The notes below the pieces were generated by a model that saw only the letters and a list, made by a program, of their open reading frames with translations, was not told where the DNA came from and ran no database searches. This document shows, in pieces, positions 15,480-27,508 of a stretch of 35,201 nucleotides of DNA. This DNA comes from an uncultured beta proteobacterium. GTDB lineage: Bacteria; Pseudomonadota; Gammaproteobacteria; Burkholderiales; Burkholderiaceae. Where the stretch lies: positions 1 through 35,201 of the forward strand of contig CAILUH010000016.1 in the NCBI GenBank assembly GCA_903837335.1. Direction: 5' to 3'. Numbering within the stretch: position 1 is the stretch's first letter; each line of letters starts with the position of its first letter. The position numbers and the translations under genes were made by a program.

Positions 15480-16085
15480 TCAAACTGAGCGGCCAGAACA
15501 GGCAAAATCCAGTACCTGAGGCAGGTAGAGACTGTATTCACTTAGACCATGATCGCTGCCCTCTAGTACAAGCTGCTGCGTGTGAGCATAAAAATGCACC
15601 ATTTCTTGCCAATCGAGCAGCTCATCACCTTTTGCTGCCATTAAAAAATAGCGCTCCGGCTTAGATATTTGGCTAATTTGTAGTGACTTTAATTCATCAA
15701 TATATTGGGCTTTGAAATCAAAGGGCTCATTACTATCGTATTGGGTAAGCTCGCCAACATAAGGCGCTAATTCACGGGCAGCATAGACAGCTGGGTTTAG
15801 CACTACTGCCTTACAGTCTAAGTGCTCAGCTAACCAGTTAGTATAAAACCCACCTAGCGAAGAACCAATAATGACAACTTCTGCGGGCTTTACATTTTTC
15901 AGATGATCAAGCACCAAATCAATCGCATTTTGGGGTGATGGCGGCAGTTGAGGGCAAAACCATTGCAATGCCGCGCCAGCAGCAATCTTTGCTTGAATAG
16001 CTGCGCCCGTTAATTTTGCTTTAGAGGAATTGGGTGAAGAGCGAAAGCCATGTAAATAGACTACTTGCAAAATATCTTGGGTCAT
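15480..16085 (-). CDS. YqiA/YcfP-type alpha/beta-fold esterase
   Basis: The 201-residue protein is a small alpha/beta hydrolase of the YqiA type. It has an N-terminal VVYLHGFRSSPNSSKA strand-turn (oxyanion region), the nucleophile elbow GSSLGG with serine 76, a VVLNPAV strand, and a late GSDHGL with the probable catalytic histidine; an aspartate in AAKGDELLD completes the triad. YqiA hydrolyses short acyl esters in vitro; its physiological substrate is unknown. Its ATG overlaps the stop of the hydroxypyruvate isomerase gene as ATGA, so the two are probably translationally coupled. Confidence 0.85.
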   Translation of the reverse strand: MTQDILQVVYLHGFRSSPNSSKAKLTGAAIQAKIAAGAALQWFCPQLPPSPQNAIDLVLDHLKNVKPAEVVIIGSSLGGFYTNWLAEHLDCKAVVLNPAVYAARELAPYVGELTQYDSNEPFDFKAQYIDELKSLQISQISKPERYFLMAAKGDELLDWQEMVHFYAHTQQLVLEGSDHGLSEYSLYLPQVLDFACSGRSV

Positions 16086-16873
16086 TGGGCTAAATCATTC
16101 TTTAGGTACTTCAGCCAGCCTAAGCCGGCTTCGGTATTTGTCAGAGGCCTGTACTCGCAACCGATCCAGCCAGAGTAATGCAAGCGGTCAAGGAGTGAAA
16201 ATAAAAAGGGATAATTAATTTCCCCCGTTCCTGGCTCATGTCTGCCCGGATTATCAGCGAGCTGCATATGTGCAATGCGGGGTAAATATAATTCAATTGT
16301 CTTAGCTAGCTCACCAGCCATCCGTTGCGCATGGTAAATATCAAATTGTAAGAAAGCGTTCGGGGCAGCTACCTCATCCAATATTGCAATAGCATGTTCG
16401 GTACGTGATAAATAAAAGTGCGGTATATCAAAGGTATTAATGGGCTCTATTAATAATTTAAGCCCCGCATCTTGGAATTCTTTGGCCGCATATTGCAAAT
16501 TAGCAATAAGTGTTTGGCGTAATAACTGGGTATCAATACCTTCCGGGGCAATACCCGCCAAACAATTTAATTGACGAACCCCTAAAATTTTTGCGTATCG
16601 AATTCCAGTTGCTACGCTTAAACGAAATTCGTCAATGCGATTTGGTAAACAGGCCATACCACGTTCATTAGCCTCGGTATTGCCAGGGGGTAAGTTATGT
16701 AATACCAGCTTTAAGTGATGCTGATCAAGTTGTGCCTTAATTTCTTCTGCGGCATACGCGTAAGGAAAAAGAAATTCAACTGCCTTGAACCCTGCCTGAG
16801 CAGCTCTTTCAAAGCGCGCGAGAAAAGGGACTTCATTAAACAGCAGCGAAAGATTAGCGGCAAATTGGGGCAT
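16082..16873 (-). CDS. hyi: hydroxypyruvate isomerase family protein
   Basis: The 263-residue protein is a xylose-isomerase-like TIM barrel of the Hyi family. The start MPQFAANLSLLFNEVPFLARF is characteristic, as are AGFKAVEFLFPY, NLPPGNTEANERG, LLIEPINTFDIPHFYL (metal-binding glutamate), QFDIYHAQRMAG and HEPGTGEINYPF. Hyi interconverts hydroxypyruvate and tartronate semialdehyde in glyoxylate metabolism, although related sugar isomerases look similar and the other pathway genes (gcl, glxR) are not here. The start is well supported by homology. TACAAT lies 7 nt upstream and no ribosome-binding site is present, suggesting a leaderless message. Confidence 0.85.
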   Translation of the reverse strand: MPQFAANLSLLFNEVPFLARFERAAQAGFKAVEFLFPYAYAAEEIKAQLDQHHLKLVLHNLPPGNTEANERGMACLPNRIDEFRLSVATGIRYAKILGVRQLNCLAGIAPEGIDTQLLRQTLIANLQYAAKEFQDAGLKLLIEPINTFDIPHFYLSRTEHAIAILDEVAAPNAFLQFDIYHAQRMAGELAKTIELYLPRIAHMQLADNPGRHEPGTGEINYPFLFSLLDRLHYSGWIGCEYRPLTNTEAGLGWLKYLKNDLAQ

Positions 16874-16880
16874 TTGCTAG

Positions 16881-16886
16881 ATTGTA
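16881..16886 (-). promoter_or_regulatory. candidate -10 of a leaderless hyi transcript
   Basis: TACAAT (5/6 match to TATAAT) on the minus strand is followed by 7 nt (CTAGCAA) and the hyi ATG. The -35 region is not convincing. The rest of the 121-bp gap holds two short palindromes (16971-16978 and 16978-16987) of no obvious role. Confidence 0.45.
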
Positions 16887-16994
16887 GCTAGTGACTACCT
16901 GGCCTTTTAGGCAAAAATGATTCAGCCGTCTCAACTGGCAATTACAGGCTATATAAAAACCCACTTATCGGATTAATCAAGATCTTGCAGCGGT

Positions 16995-17459
16995 TTAAGG
17001 TACGGGATTTAAATTGGCGTGGGCAATAACTTGCCATCCTGCAGCACTCTTTTGCCATACATCAAGCCGGTACTGTGGTTTTCCCGAGAGCTCTTTACCG
17101 TCGATAACCTCTTTTGTGGCGATTGCATAAGAAACAATTAAAGCATTTTCAGAGTAGGTAGCCTTCAGATTGCTGAGGGCATATTCACGAATCTTGGCCT
17201 TTTTAATAATCTCCATCCAGGCTGCTTTATTTTGAGCGCCAATGTTTAATACCTGTTGATAATTTGGTGAAACAGTTTTTTCTAGGCCCTGCATGTCGCC
17301 ATTTTTTACTTGATCCCACCAGAGGCGTTCGAGTTTTTCTGCTTCAACTTGGGCATTTGCTGCGGTAATGACTTGTGCTTGACCCAGCATCGGAACAGCT
17401 ATTAAGGAAGTCAATATGGATAGCAGGATGAGTGAGCGCTTAAAAAAAATCTTGGTCAT
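16995..17459 (-). CDS. secreted SnoaL/NTF2-like (DUF4440-type) protein
   Basis: The 154-residue protein has a Sec signal peptide (basic residues K3-R9, hydrophobic core at about 10-25, cleavage probably after GQAQ or TAANA). A small cone-shaped NTF2-like domain follows. Its pattern is typical of DUF4440/SnoaL folds: LERLWWDQVKNGDMQGLEKTVSPNYQQV, a middle strand ALIVSYAI, YRLDVWQKSAAGWQVIAHANL. These domains bind small ligands or act as accessory factors, so no reaction can be assigned. ATG at 17459 is preferred to one at 17522 because the latter would put 21 polar residues before the signal. It lies downstream of the tRNA terminator. Confidence 0.75.
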   Translation of the reverse strand: MTKIFFKRSLILLSILTSLIAVPMLGQAQVITAANAQVEAEKLERLWWDQVKNGDMQGLEKTVSPNYQQVLNIGAQNKAAWMEIIKKAKIREYALSNLKATYSENALIVSYAIATKEVIDGKELSGKPQYRLDVWQKSAAGWQVIAHANLNPVP

Positions 17460-17550
17460 GATTATTCTCAGTTGATTTGAATGGAAGTAACTATACCTTG
17501 AATTTTGGTATGCCAATGGCAACGATCTGCCGCTGTTCTCTTGGGTTGGT

Positions 17551-17587
17551 ACTCAAAAAGAAAAAAGAGGCCCGAAAGCCTCTTTTT
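17551..17587 (-). terminator. rho-independent terminator of the tRNA operon
   Basis: On the minus strand, directly after tRNA-Asp, a perfect 10-bp stem (AAAAAGAGGC paired with GCCTCTTTTT, 17587-17562) with a 6-nt loop runs into TTTTTTCTTTTT. This is a strong intrinsic terminator. Confidence 0.9.
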
Positions 17588-17597
17588 GCTTAATATT

Positions 17598-17674
17598 TGG
17601 CGGAGCGGACGGGACTCGAACCCGCGACCCCCGGCGTGACAGGCCGATATTCTAACCAACTGAACTACCGCTCC
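17598..17674 (-). tRNA. tRNA-Asp(GTC)
   Basis: The minus strand folds as a complete 77-nt tRNA including encoded CCA: acceptor GGAGCGG paired with CCGCTCC, D arm with AGTTGGTTAGA, anticodon loop CTGTCAC (anticodon GTC), and T arm GCGGGTTCGAGTCCCGT. It is the last of three tandem tRNAs and is followed by a strong terminator. Confidence 0.97.
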
Positions 17675-17744
17675 AAATAAGGCACAACTTGTGTAACGTC
17701 ACTCTAAAACGATACTACTAACTGCTTGATACGACTAAAAAAAC

Positions 17745-17820
17745 TGGCGTCCCCAGGGGGATTCGAACCCCCGTACTCACCGTGAAAGGGTGATGTCCTA
17801 GGCCTCTAGACGATGGGGAC
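17745..17820 (-). tRNA. tRNA-Glu(TTC)
   Basis: The minus strand gives a 76-nt tRNA with encoded CCA: acceptor GTCCCCA paired with TGGGGAC, anticodon loop CTTTCAC (anticodon TTC), and T arm GGGGGTTCGAATCCCCC. It is the middle gene of the tRNA cluster and lies just downstream of gltX, whose enzyme charges it. Confidence 0.97.
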
Positions 17821-17843
17821 CTGGACTAAATTGTTCAAAATAG

Positions 17844-17919
<76 letters not shown>

Positions 17920-17923
17920 GCGT

Positions 17924-17953
17924 TAAATCGCTTAACTTCTTAATTCCTGTCAA
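17924..17953 (-). promoter_or_regulatory. candidate promoter of the tRNA cluster
   Basis: A perfect TTGACA lies on the minus strand at 17953-17948. The best -10 at 18-nt spacing is GATTTA (17929-17924), a poor match, followed by a GC-rich segment that runs straight into the tRNA-Ala 5' end. A perfect -35 with a GC-rich discriminator is typical of stable-RNA promoters, but the -10 is uncertain. The 145-bp gap from here to gltX otherwise holds nothing clear. Confidence 0.4.
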
Positions 17954-18064
17954 TTTCTGACCGCACATTCAAACAATCCGTGATTTTAGCCTATTTTTAT
18001 TCTCTGGCTTGGGCTTACTGAGGAATATGCCTGGCAATGCTTGATGCAGGCCCTTGTTTGACGC

Positions 18065-19462
18065 CTAACTCAGCACCAAATTTAGACGTTCGGTACAGGC
18101 TTCCCACCCCATCAAAGCCATTACTGCATCAATAGCTGGCGTTTGGGTGGTAGCAAATAAAGCAAAACGTAAAGGCATAGCCAAGGCCGGCATTTTTATT
18201 TGATGCTCGGCTAAGATAGCCTTAATAACTGCTGCATAGGCTTCTTTCGATGCTTCACAGCCCCCAATTGCGCGCTTTAAATCGGTTAAGGCAGGCTTGA
18301 TTGCTGCTGGTATATGAGCCGCAATCTGTTCTGCAGAATGCTGTGGAGCGGGTGCGTAAAATAATTTTGCACCATCCGCAATTTCTAATAAGGTGTTGGC
18401 TCGATCTTTTAGTAGCCCTACTACTTGCTCAAAGTTGGGGCCCTGCTGAATATCAATGCCACGCTCTTCGGCAAAAGGCCGCACTAGTTCGCTTAAGTAC
18501 TTTGTATCAGCCTGCTGAATGTAATGGTGATTTAACCAAAGTAATTTTTCAGGATTATGTTGCGCAGGAGACCTGCCAAGATGCTCTAACTCAAACCAAG
18601 CAACAAATTGCTCTTTTGTAAATATTTCCGCATCACCATGAGCCCAGCCTAATCGAGCTAAATAATTCAAAATGGCTTCTGGTAAATAGCCCGCCTTTTG
18701 GTAATCGCGCACGCTCATAGCGCCATTACGCTTACTCATTTTTTCACCCATATCATTTAAGACGGTAGGTAAATGGGCATATATTGGTGGCGTACCGCCT
18801 AAAGCACGCATAATATTAATTTGCCGCGGGGTGTTATTGACATGGTCATCGCCGCGAATAACATGGGTAATTTTCATATCCATATCATCTACCACGACAC
18901 AAAAGTTATAGGTCGGCGTACCATCGGTGCGCGCAATCACTAAATCATCAAGTTCATCATTGCCAATTTCAATTAAACCTTTTACGGCATCTTGCCAAGC
19001 CACGCTGCCATTAAGCGGGTTTTTAAAACGAATGACCGGGCTTACGCCAATAGGTGGCTCTGGCAATGCTTTGCCAGGTTCAGGGCGCCAGAGGCCGTTG
19101 TAGCGGGGTTTTTCTTTATTCGCCATTTGCGCATCACGCAAGGCATTTAAATCAAGCTCACTCATGTAGCAAGGATAGGCTAAGCCATTTTTTAACATTT
19201 CCTGAATGACCGACTGGTAGCGATCAAGCCGTTGCATTTGATAAATGGGCCCTTCATCAGGATCAAGCCCTAACCAATGCAATCCCTCAAGGATGACCTC
19301 AACTGCCTCTAGCGTGGAGCGCTCTTGATCGGTATCTTCGATGCGCAAAATAAATTGGCCTTGATGATGACGCGCAAAAGCCCAGGGGTATAAGGCACTA
19401 CGTAAGTTACCTAAATGGATGAAGCCAGTTGGGCTAGGAGCAAAACGGGTCCGGATGGTCAT
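18065..19462 (-). CDS. gltX: glutamyl-tRNA synthetase
   Basis: The 465-residue class I synthetase charges tRNA-Glu. Its HIGH-type signature is [21 protein letters not shown] at residues about 7-27, and its KMSKS-type loop is [40 protein letters not shown] residues and [11 protein letters not shown] mark the catalytic core, with the helical anticodon-binding region at the C terminus. The length is normal for a bacterial GluRS. The ATG has no ribosome-binding site, but GATAAT lies 7 nt upstream, predicting a leaderless mRNA. The gene runs toward the tRNA cluster containing tRNA-Glu and is divergent from hslO (55-bp gap). Confidence 0.97.
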   Translation of the reverse strand: MTIRTRFAPSPTGFIHLGNLRSALYPWAFARHHQGQFILRIEDTDQERSTLEAVEVILEGLHWLGLDPDEGPIYQMQRLDRYQSVIQEMLKNGLAYPCYMSELDLNALRDAQMANKEKPRYNGLWRPEPGKALPEPPIGVSPVIRFKNPLNGSVAWQDAVKGLIEIGNDELDDLVIARTDGTPTYNFCVVVDDMDMKITHVIRGDDHVNNTPRQINIMRALGGTPPIYAHLPTVLNDMGEKMSKRNGAMSVRDYQKAGYLPEAILNYLARLGWAHGDAEIFTKEQFVAWFELEHLGRSPAQHNPEKLLWLNHHYIQQADTKYLSELVRPFAEERGIDIQQGPNFEQVVGLLKDRANTLLEIADGAKLFYAPAPQHSAEQIAAHIPAAIKPALTDLKRAIGGCEASKEAYAAVIKAILAEHQIKMPALAMPLRFALFATTQTPAIDAVMALMGWEACTERLNLVLS

Positions 19463-19469
19463 ATTGCTT

Positions 19470-19475
19470 ATTATC
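19470..19475 (-). promoter_or_regulatory. candidate -10 of a leaderless gltX transcript
   Basis: GATAAT (5/6 match to TATAAT) on the minus strand is followed by AAGCAAT and the gltX ATG. The best -35 is TTTAGA with an 18-nt spacer (4/6). Confidence 0.5.
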
Positions 19476-19505
19476 TCAGGTCATGAGTTATTTTCTAAAA
19501 CCGTG

Positions 19506-19511
19506 GATACT
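19506..19511 (+). promoter_or_regulatory. candidate -10 of a leaderless hslO transcript
   Basis: GATACT (4/6 match, with A2 and T6) is followed by TTAAGG and the hslO ATG. The AAGG touching the ATG is too close to act as an ordinary ribosome-binding site. Confidence 0.35.
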
Positions 19512-19517
19512 TTAAGG

Positions 19518-20486
19518 ATGAATCAATTACTGGTATTTATTTGTGATGGCGCACCGGTACGCGGTGAAATCGTTAGTATTGGAAGTGCTTGGCAAGCCAT
19601 TCTAGAGCACCGCAACGAGCCCTTGGCGGTTCGTAAAATCTTGGGCGATTTTGTCTCTGCAGCCACCCTCCTCAGTGCCAGCTTAAAATTTGATGGCACT
19701 TTAATTATTCAAGCGCAAAGCAAAGGCCCAGTTTCTTTATTGGTAGTGGAATGCACTGCTAATTTAACCGTGCGTGCGACCGTAAAATTAGCGCCAGATT
19801 GCGGCGAAATTAATGCAGCTGCTACCCTTAGCGAGCTTCTTGATGCCAATAATACCGGCCGCCTAGTCATCACCTTAGACGCAGCTGAACGAAAGCCTGG
19901 GCAAGCCCCTTATCAGGGTATCGTGGCTCTTCAACAAGATGATGCTGCGGGTCACTCAAAGCCAGTGACTTCGGTAGCTGAAGCAATCATGTTGTATATG
20001 CGTAATTCAGAACAACTGGATACCCGCATTTGGTTAGCTAGTAACGATACAAGCTTAGGTGGTCTGCTATTACAACGCTTACCCAATTCGAGTGGGCACG
20101 CGCACTTAGATCCCGAATTAGCAAGCGAAGGTTGGCAGCGGATTCAGTTTTTAGGGGAAACGATTACTGCTAATGAGCTACTGACACTTGAGCCTGAAAC
20201 AAACTTGCGCCGACTCTTTCTGGAAGAATCAGCAACCGCAGGGGTACGGAGCTTTCCTGCGCGCTCAGTCCAATTTGCCTGTCGTTGTTCGCGCCAGAAA
20301 GTCGCCGATGTATTACGCATGCTGGGTGAACCTGAAGTAGAAAGTTTGTTGGCTGAACGTGGAGATGTAGAAACGATCTGCGACTTTTGTGGCAAAACCT
20401 ATTCGTTTGATCCCGTAGATTGTCGTCAAGTATTTAAAACTGATTTACTGAGCGATGCCACTAGACCGGCATCGAAGGGGCACTAA
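19518..20486 (+). CDS. hslO: redox-regulated chaperone Hsp33
   Basis: Hsp33 is a cytoplasmic holdase activated when oxidation releases zinc from four cysteines. The 322-residue product has the N-terminal DGAPVRGE motif and GPVSLLVVEC. The redox switch is C255-x-C257 (CRC) and C288-x-x-C291 (CDFC), close to the C terminus as expected. ATG at 19518 matches the usual start just before the DGAPVRGE region; an upstream in-frame GTG at 19503 cannot be excluded. No properly spaced ribosome-binding site is present. It is divergent from gltX and convergent with ftsB (14-bp gap). Confidence 0.95.
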   Translation: MNQLLVFICDGAPVRGEIVSIGSAWQAILEHRNEPLAVRKILGDFVSAATLLSASLKFDGTLIIQAQSKGPVSLLVVECTANLTVRATVKLAPDCGEINAAATLSELLDANNTGRLVITLDAAERKPGQAPYQGIVALQQDDAAGHSKPVTSVAEAIMLYMRNSEQLDTRIWLASNDTSLGGLLLQRLPNSSGHAHLDPELASEGWQRIQFLGETITANELLTLEPETNLRRLFLEESATAGVRSFPARSVQFACRCSRQKVADVLRMLGEPEVESLLAERGDVETICDFCGKTYSFDPVDCRQVFKTDLLSDATRPASKGH

Positions 20487-20500
20487 GGACTATTAGCCTA

Positions 20501-20821
20501 CTACTTGTTAGGCTCAGTTCCGTTAGCGGCATTTACTGCCAAGGGCTTTTCCGCAGGCAATATTTGTACATAATATTCACCTTCCTTAAGCATGCCATGC
20601 TCCGAACGAGCGCGCTCTTCAATTGCCCGTGTGCCCTCTTTTAAATCTTTGACATCGCCACTTAACTTCGCATTGCGCAAGGTAAGGAGCTGGTTCTTTT
20701 CCTGCTGGGCATTGAGTTGACCTTCCATTTCATAAACCCGTAACCACCCTCCTTTACCTAACCATAAAGGGTACTGAATACCGATAAAAAGCAGTAGCAT
20801 CGAGTAAACAATAATTCTCAT
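20501..20821 (-). CDS. ftsB: cell division protein FtsB
   Basis: FtsB is a bitopic component of the FtsQLB complex that activates septal peptidoglycan synthesis. The 106-residue product has a membrane helix at about residues 3-20 (IIVYSMLLLFIGIQYPLW), a periplasmic coiled coil at about 30-65 (EMEGQLNAQQEKNQLLTLRNAKL), and the conserved GTRAIEERARSEHGMLKEGEYYVQIL. A short polar tail follows. It is the last gene of pyrG-kdsA-eno-ftsB and starts 59 bp after eno. Its final codons may form a weak 6-bp dyad (20495-20514) with the intergenic bases before hslO. Confidence 0.93.
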   Translation of the reverse strand: MRIIVYSMLLLFIGIQYPLWLGKGGWLRVYEMEGQLNAQQEKNQLLTLRNAKLSGDVKDLKEGTRAIEERARSEHGMLKEGEYYVQILPAEKPLAVNAANGTEPNK

Positions 20822-20880
20822 GTTTGAGATGTCGGCAGTATGAAAATGAAAAGGTTAGTAGGATGAAATGAGAATAAAAA

Positions 20881-22191
<1,311 letters not shown>

Positions 22192-23063
22192 TTAAAAATC
22201 ATCTTCAATGAAGATCCCGTCTTTTTTCACCACTGCATCAATCGTTAGCAGTGATTCAAGTAGTTCTTGCATGCGATTTAATGGCACTGCATTGGGGCCA
22301 TCAGAAAGCGCATTAGCCGGGTCTGGATGGGTTTCCATAAAAATACCGCTAATGCCTGCTGCAACTGCTGCCCGCGCGAGCACGGGCACAAACTCACGTT
22401 GCCCACCGCTACTAGTACCCTGTCCGCCGGGTAACTGAACTGAGTGCGTTGCATCGAAGACCACGGGGGCTTGCGTTGCTCGCAAAATTGCTAAGCTACG
22501 CATATCGGCTACTAAATTGTTGTAGCCAAAAGTAGTACCCCGCTCACAGACTAAAAACGGCTGGGATAGACCTTTTTCTTTAGCTGCATCGCGTGCTTTA
22601 TCCAGCACATTAAACATCTCTTGTGGAGACAAAAATTGCCCTTTTTTTATATTCACTGGTTTGCCGCTTTGCGCGCATGCCCGAATAAAATCCGTTTGCC
22701 GACATAAAAATGCAGGGGTTTGAAGAACATCAACAATCGCTGCTACGGGCGCAATTTCAGGAATATCATGCACGTCGGTTAGCACCGGCACCCCAATTTC
22801 CTTTTTTACCTTTGCTAAAATTTCTAGCCCTCGCTCCATCCCTAGCCCGCGATAAGAGTTGCCCGATGAGCGATTCGCTTTATCAAAAGAGGATTTATAA
22901 ATAAAGTGCATCCCTAGGGCACTCGTAATCGCTTTTAGTTCGCCGGCAATGTCTAGGGCAGATTGCTCCGATTCAATAACGCAAGGGCCCGCAATTAAAA
23001 AGAGGGGTTGCTTCAAGCCAATAGGAAAGCCACAGAGTTGCAGCGCGCTATCAATCTTCGTCA

Positions 23064-23064
<1 letters not shown>
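22192..23064 (-). CDS. kdsA: 3-deoxy-8-phosphooctulonate synthase
   Basis: KdsA condenses PEP with arabinose-5-phosphate to make KDO-8-phosphate for lipopolysaccharide. The 290-residue product has [36 protein letters not shown] and [17 protein letters not shown]28 in [10 protein letters not shown], together with [15 protein letters not shown] and LSDGPNAV, supplies the Cys/His/Glu/Asp set of the metal-dependent class, whereas E. coli KdsA has asparagine at the cysteine position and needs no metal. Its ATG overlaps the pyrG stop by 1 bp (TGATG), so translation is probably coupled. Confidence 0.97.
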
Positions 23065-24728
<1,664 letters not shown>

Positions 24729-24750
24729 TTAGGCTCGGTTGGAAATGGTA

Positions 24751-24781
24751 ATTATACCGATACCGGACTACAACACGCCAA
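24751..24781 (-). promoter_or_regulatory. promoter of the pyrG operon
   Basis: On the minus strand a perfect TATAAT (24756-24751) lies 19 nt after TTGGCG (24781-24776). Transcription from about 24744 gives a leader of roughly 18 nt. I do not see the start-site C run used for reiterative-transcription control of pyrG in Gram-positive bacteria. Confidence 0.5.
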
Positions 24782-24868
24782 AGTACGCAAATTTCCCTAT
24801 CCCCCCTTGATCTTGTAATTACTGCACCAAACTAGGGGGAAAGTCGTGCTGATCGGGCCCCAACGATT

Positions 24869-24874
24869 TACAAT
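24869..24874 (+). promoter_or_regulatory. candidate -10 of acnB
   Basis: TACAAT (5/6) on the plus strand would start transcription near 24881 and leave a leader of about 35 nt with a GAGGA ribosome-binding site at 24905-24909. The -35 is weak (GTGCTG at 17-nt spacing). The remaining part of the 190-bp pyrG-acnB gap shows only C and G runs that could pair loosely. Confidence 0.35.
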
Positions 24875-24915
24875 AGGGGTCTAAATAGAGTCAAAACTTA
24901 CCTCGAGGACTAAAG

Positions 24916-27501
24916 ATGTTAGACACCTATAACGCCCAAGTTGCTGAACGTGCCGCCCTGGGAATTCCGCCTCTACCGCTAACTAAAGATCAAACATCCC
25001 TATTAATCGACCTGATCAAAAATCCGCCTGCGGGTACCGAACAGCAGCTAGTTGATTTAATTACTTTTCGCGTGCCTGCTGGGGTGGATGAAGCTGCTAA
25101 GGTAAAAGCTGAATTTCTCGATAAAGTAGCGAAGGGAGAAGAAAAAACGCCCCTACTCTCACCTATTGAAGCTACTGAGTTGCTCGGTACGATGTTAGGT
25201 GGTTACAACATTAAGCCTTTAGTCGACTTATTAAGCAATGCTGAATGTGGCGCCACTGCAGCTGCCGTATTGAAAAAAACCCTGTTAATGTTTGATTACT
25301 TTAATGATGTGCAAGAGCTCGCTGAAAAAGGCAATGTTAACGCCATAGCCGTCATGCAAAGCTGGGCTGCCGCTGAATGGTTTACTAGTCGCCCAGCTGT
25401 ACCAGAAACAATGGTTTTAACGGTTTTTAAAGTGACCGGCGAAACGAATACTGATGATTTATCACCAGCGCCAGATGCCTGGAGTCGCCCCGATATTCCG
25501 CTGCACGCTACTGTCATGCTGAAAAACCCACGAGCTGGCATCGAGCCTGATGAAGTTGGGGTTCGCGGTCCCATGAAACAAATTGTTGAGTTGCAGAAAA
25601 AAGGCCATCAAATTGCGTATGTCGGCGATGTCGTAGGCACTGGGTCATCGCGTAAATCAGCTACTAATTCGGTACTGTGGTGGACTGGTCAAGATATTCC
25701 TTTTGTCCCCAATAAGCGCTTTGGTGGCGTCTGTTTAGGGAGCAAAATTGCCCCCATCTTTTTTAACACCATGGAAGATGCTGGCGCATTACCGATTGAA
25801 CTAGATGTTTCGCAAATGAATATGGGTGATGTTATCGAATTACGTCCCTATGAAGGTAAAGCGCTCAAAGACGGCAAAGTTATTGCTGAATTTAAATTAA
25901 AGTCGCCAGTTATCTTGGATGAGGTTCGTGCAGGCGGACGCATTCCCCTTATCGTCGGACGCGGCCTGACAGCTAAAGCGCGCGCTGCCTTAGGTTTGCC
26001 AGCATCAACCGAGTTCCGTGTGCCATTAAGCCCGCCTGATCATAAAAAAGGCTTTAGTTTGGCGCAAAAAATTGTGGGTCGAGCATGTGGCTTGCCTGAA
26101 GGTCAAGGTGTTCTGCCAGGCACTTACTGCGAGCCCCACATGACTACAGTTGGATCGCAAGACACGACTGGTCCAATGACCCGGGATGAACTAAAAGATT
26201 TAGCCTGCCTCGGGTTTTCTGCCGACTTAGTCATGCAATCGTTCTGTCATACCTCGGCCTATCCTAAGCCGGTTGATATTCGCACTCATCATGAGTTACC
26301 CGCCTTTATGACTAATCGTGGCGGCGTGGCCTTGCGCCCTGGTGATGGGGTCATTCATAGCTGGTTAAACCGCCTATTACTGCCAGATACCTGCGGTACT
26401 GGTGGCGATAGCCATACCCGCTTTCCAATTGGGATTTCATTTCCTGCCGGCTCTGGCCTGGTCGCTTTTGCTGCGGCCACTGGCGTCATGCCACTCGACA
26501 TGCCTGAGTCGGTCTTAATACGCTTTAAAGGCAAAATGCAACCCGGTATTACTTTGCGCGATTTAGTCAATGCGATTCCGCTCTATGCCATCAAACGGGG
26601 CTTGCTTACGGTGGAAAAAACGGGCAAGAAAAATATTTTTTCTGGACGCATATTAGAAATTGAAGGCCTGCCTGATTTAAAGGTAGAACAAGCCTTTGAG
26701 CTCTCAGATGCATCTGCTGAACGTTCTGCTGGCGGTTGCACGGTGCATTTAAATAAAGAGCCCATCATTGAATACATGCGCTCCAACATCACCTTAATGA
26801 AGTGGATGATTGCAAATGGATATGAAGATAAGCGTACCTTGGGCCGTCGTATCAAAGCCATGGAAGCGTGGATTGCCAATCCACAACTCTTAAAAGCCGA
26901 TGCGAACGCCGACTACGCTGAAATTATTGAAATCAATATTGATGAAATTAAAGAGCCAATTTTGGCCTGTCCTAACGATCCAGATGACGTGAAATTTTTA
27001 TCCGAGGTTGCTGGCGCGAAGATTGATGAGGTTTTTATTGGCTCATGCATGACCAATATTGGGCACTTCCGCGCAGCGGGCAAAGTACTCGAAGGCAAAA
27101 CCGATATCCCCACCCGCCTCTGGATTGCACCGCCCACCAAGATGGATGCAATGATTCTCACGGAAGAAGGCTATTACGGCATCTTGGGTCGCACGGGTGC
27201 ACGGATGGAAGCGCCAGGATGTTCTTTGTGTATGGGTAATCAAGCCCAAATGCGCAAAGGCGCTACCGCTGTCTCTACTTCAACACGCAATTTCCCTAAT
27301 CGCTTAGGCATCGATACCCAAGTCTATTTGGCCTCTGCTGAATTGGCGGCGGTTGCTGCACTCTTAGGGCGATTACCCACGCCTAAAGAATACTTGGAGC
27401 AAGTTGCTGCACTCGATAGCAAATCGTCGGAAGTGTATCGTTATATGAATTTTGACAAAATCAAAAGCTTCAGTGAAATGGCGGATACCGTTACAGTCTA
27501 A
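24916..27501 (+). CDS. acnB: aconitate hydratase B
   Basis: AcnB is the main TCA-cycle aconitase and may also hydrate 2-methyl-cis-aconitate. The 861-residue product has the B-type order: N-terminal HEAT-like domain, swivel domain ([32 protein letters not shown]), then the three catalytic domains. The 4Fe-4S ligands are C711 (GSCMTN), C769 and C772 (PGCSLCMGN). [14 protein letters not shown] and ARMEAPG are also present. The length is close to the E. coli enzyme (865). A GAGGA ribosome-binding site 6 nt before the ATG supports the start. It ends 7 bp before the convergent spermidine-synthase-like gene. Confidence 0.98.
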   Translation: MLDTYNAQVAERAALGIPPLPLTKDQTSLLIDLIKNPPAGTEQQLVDLITFRVPAGVDEAAKVKAEFLDKVAKGEEKTPLLSPIEATELLGTMLGGYNIKPLVDLLSNAECGATAAAVLKKTLLMFDYFNDVQELAEKGNVNAIAVMQSWAAAEWFTSRPAVPETMVLTVFKVTGETNTDDLSPAPDAWSRPDIPLHATVMLKNPRAGIEPDEVGVRGPMKQIVELQKKGHQIAYVGDVVGTGSSRKSATNSVLWWTGQDIPFVPNKRFGGVCLGSKIAPIFFNTMEDAGALPIELDVSQMNMGDVIELRPYEGKALKDGKVIAEFKLKSPVILDEVRAGGRIPLIVGRGLTAKARAALGLPASTEFRVPLSPPDHKKGFSLAQKIVGRACGLPEGQGVLPGTYCEPHMTTVGSQDTTGPMTRDELKDLACLGFSADLVMQSFCHTSAYPKPVDIRTHHELPAFMTNRGGVALRPGDGVIHSWLNRLLLPDTCGTGGDSHTRFPIGISFPAGSGLVAFAAATGVMPLDMPESVLIRFKGKMQPGITLRDLVNAIPLYAIKRGLLTVEKTGKKNIFSGRILEIEGLPDLKVEQAFELSDASAERSAGGCTVHLNKEPIIEYMRSNITLMKWMIANGYEDKRTLGRRIKAMEAWIANPQLLKADANADYAEIIEINIDEIKEPILACPNDPDDVKFLSEVAGAKIDEVFIGSCMTNIGHFRAAGKVLEGKTDIPTRLWIAPPTKMDAMILTEEGYYGILGRTGARMEAPGCSLCMGNQAQMRKGATAVSTSTRNFPNRLGIDTQVYLASAELAAVAALLGRLPTPKEYLEQVAALDSKSSEVYRYMNFDKIKSFSEMADTVTV

Positions 27502-27508
27502 CCCGTTA

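Noticed and set aside
16971-16987. Back-to-back palindromes GATTAATC and CAAGATCTTG downstream of the SnoaL-like gene
   Set aside because: They are short, have no T run and no promoter next to them. Palindromes of this size are expected by chance in a window this long.
18010-18062. Hairpin with a GCCTG/CAGGC stem after the gltX stop as a terminator
   Set aside because: The stem has a bulge and a large loop and is not followed by a T run.
20495-20514. AGCCTA/TAGGCT dyad at the hslO/ftsB junction
   Set aside because: It is only 6 bp with an 8-nt loop and no T run, too weak to list as a terminator.
24798-24845. C run and G run in the pyrG-acnB gap as a large hairpin or pyrG attenuator
   Set aside because: Only about five pairs form across a loop of some 30 nt, and it lies upstream of the pyrG promoter rather than in its leader.
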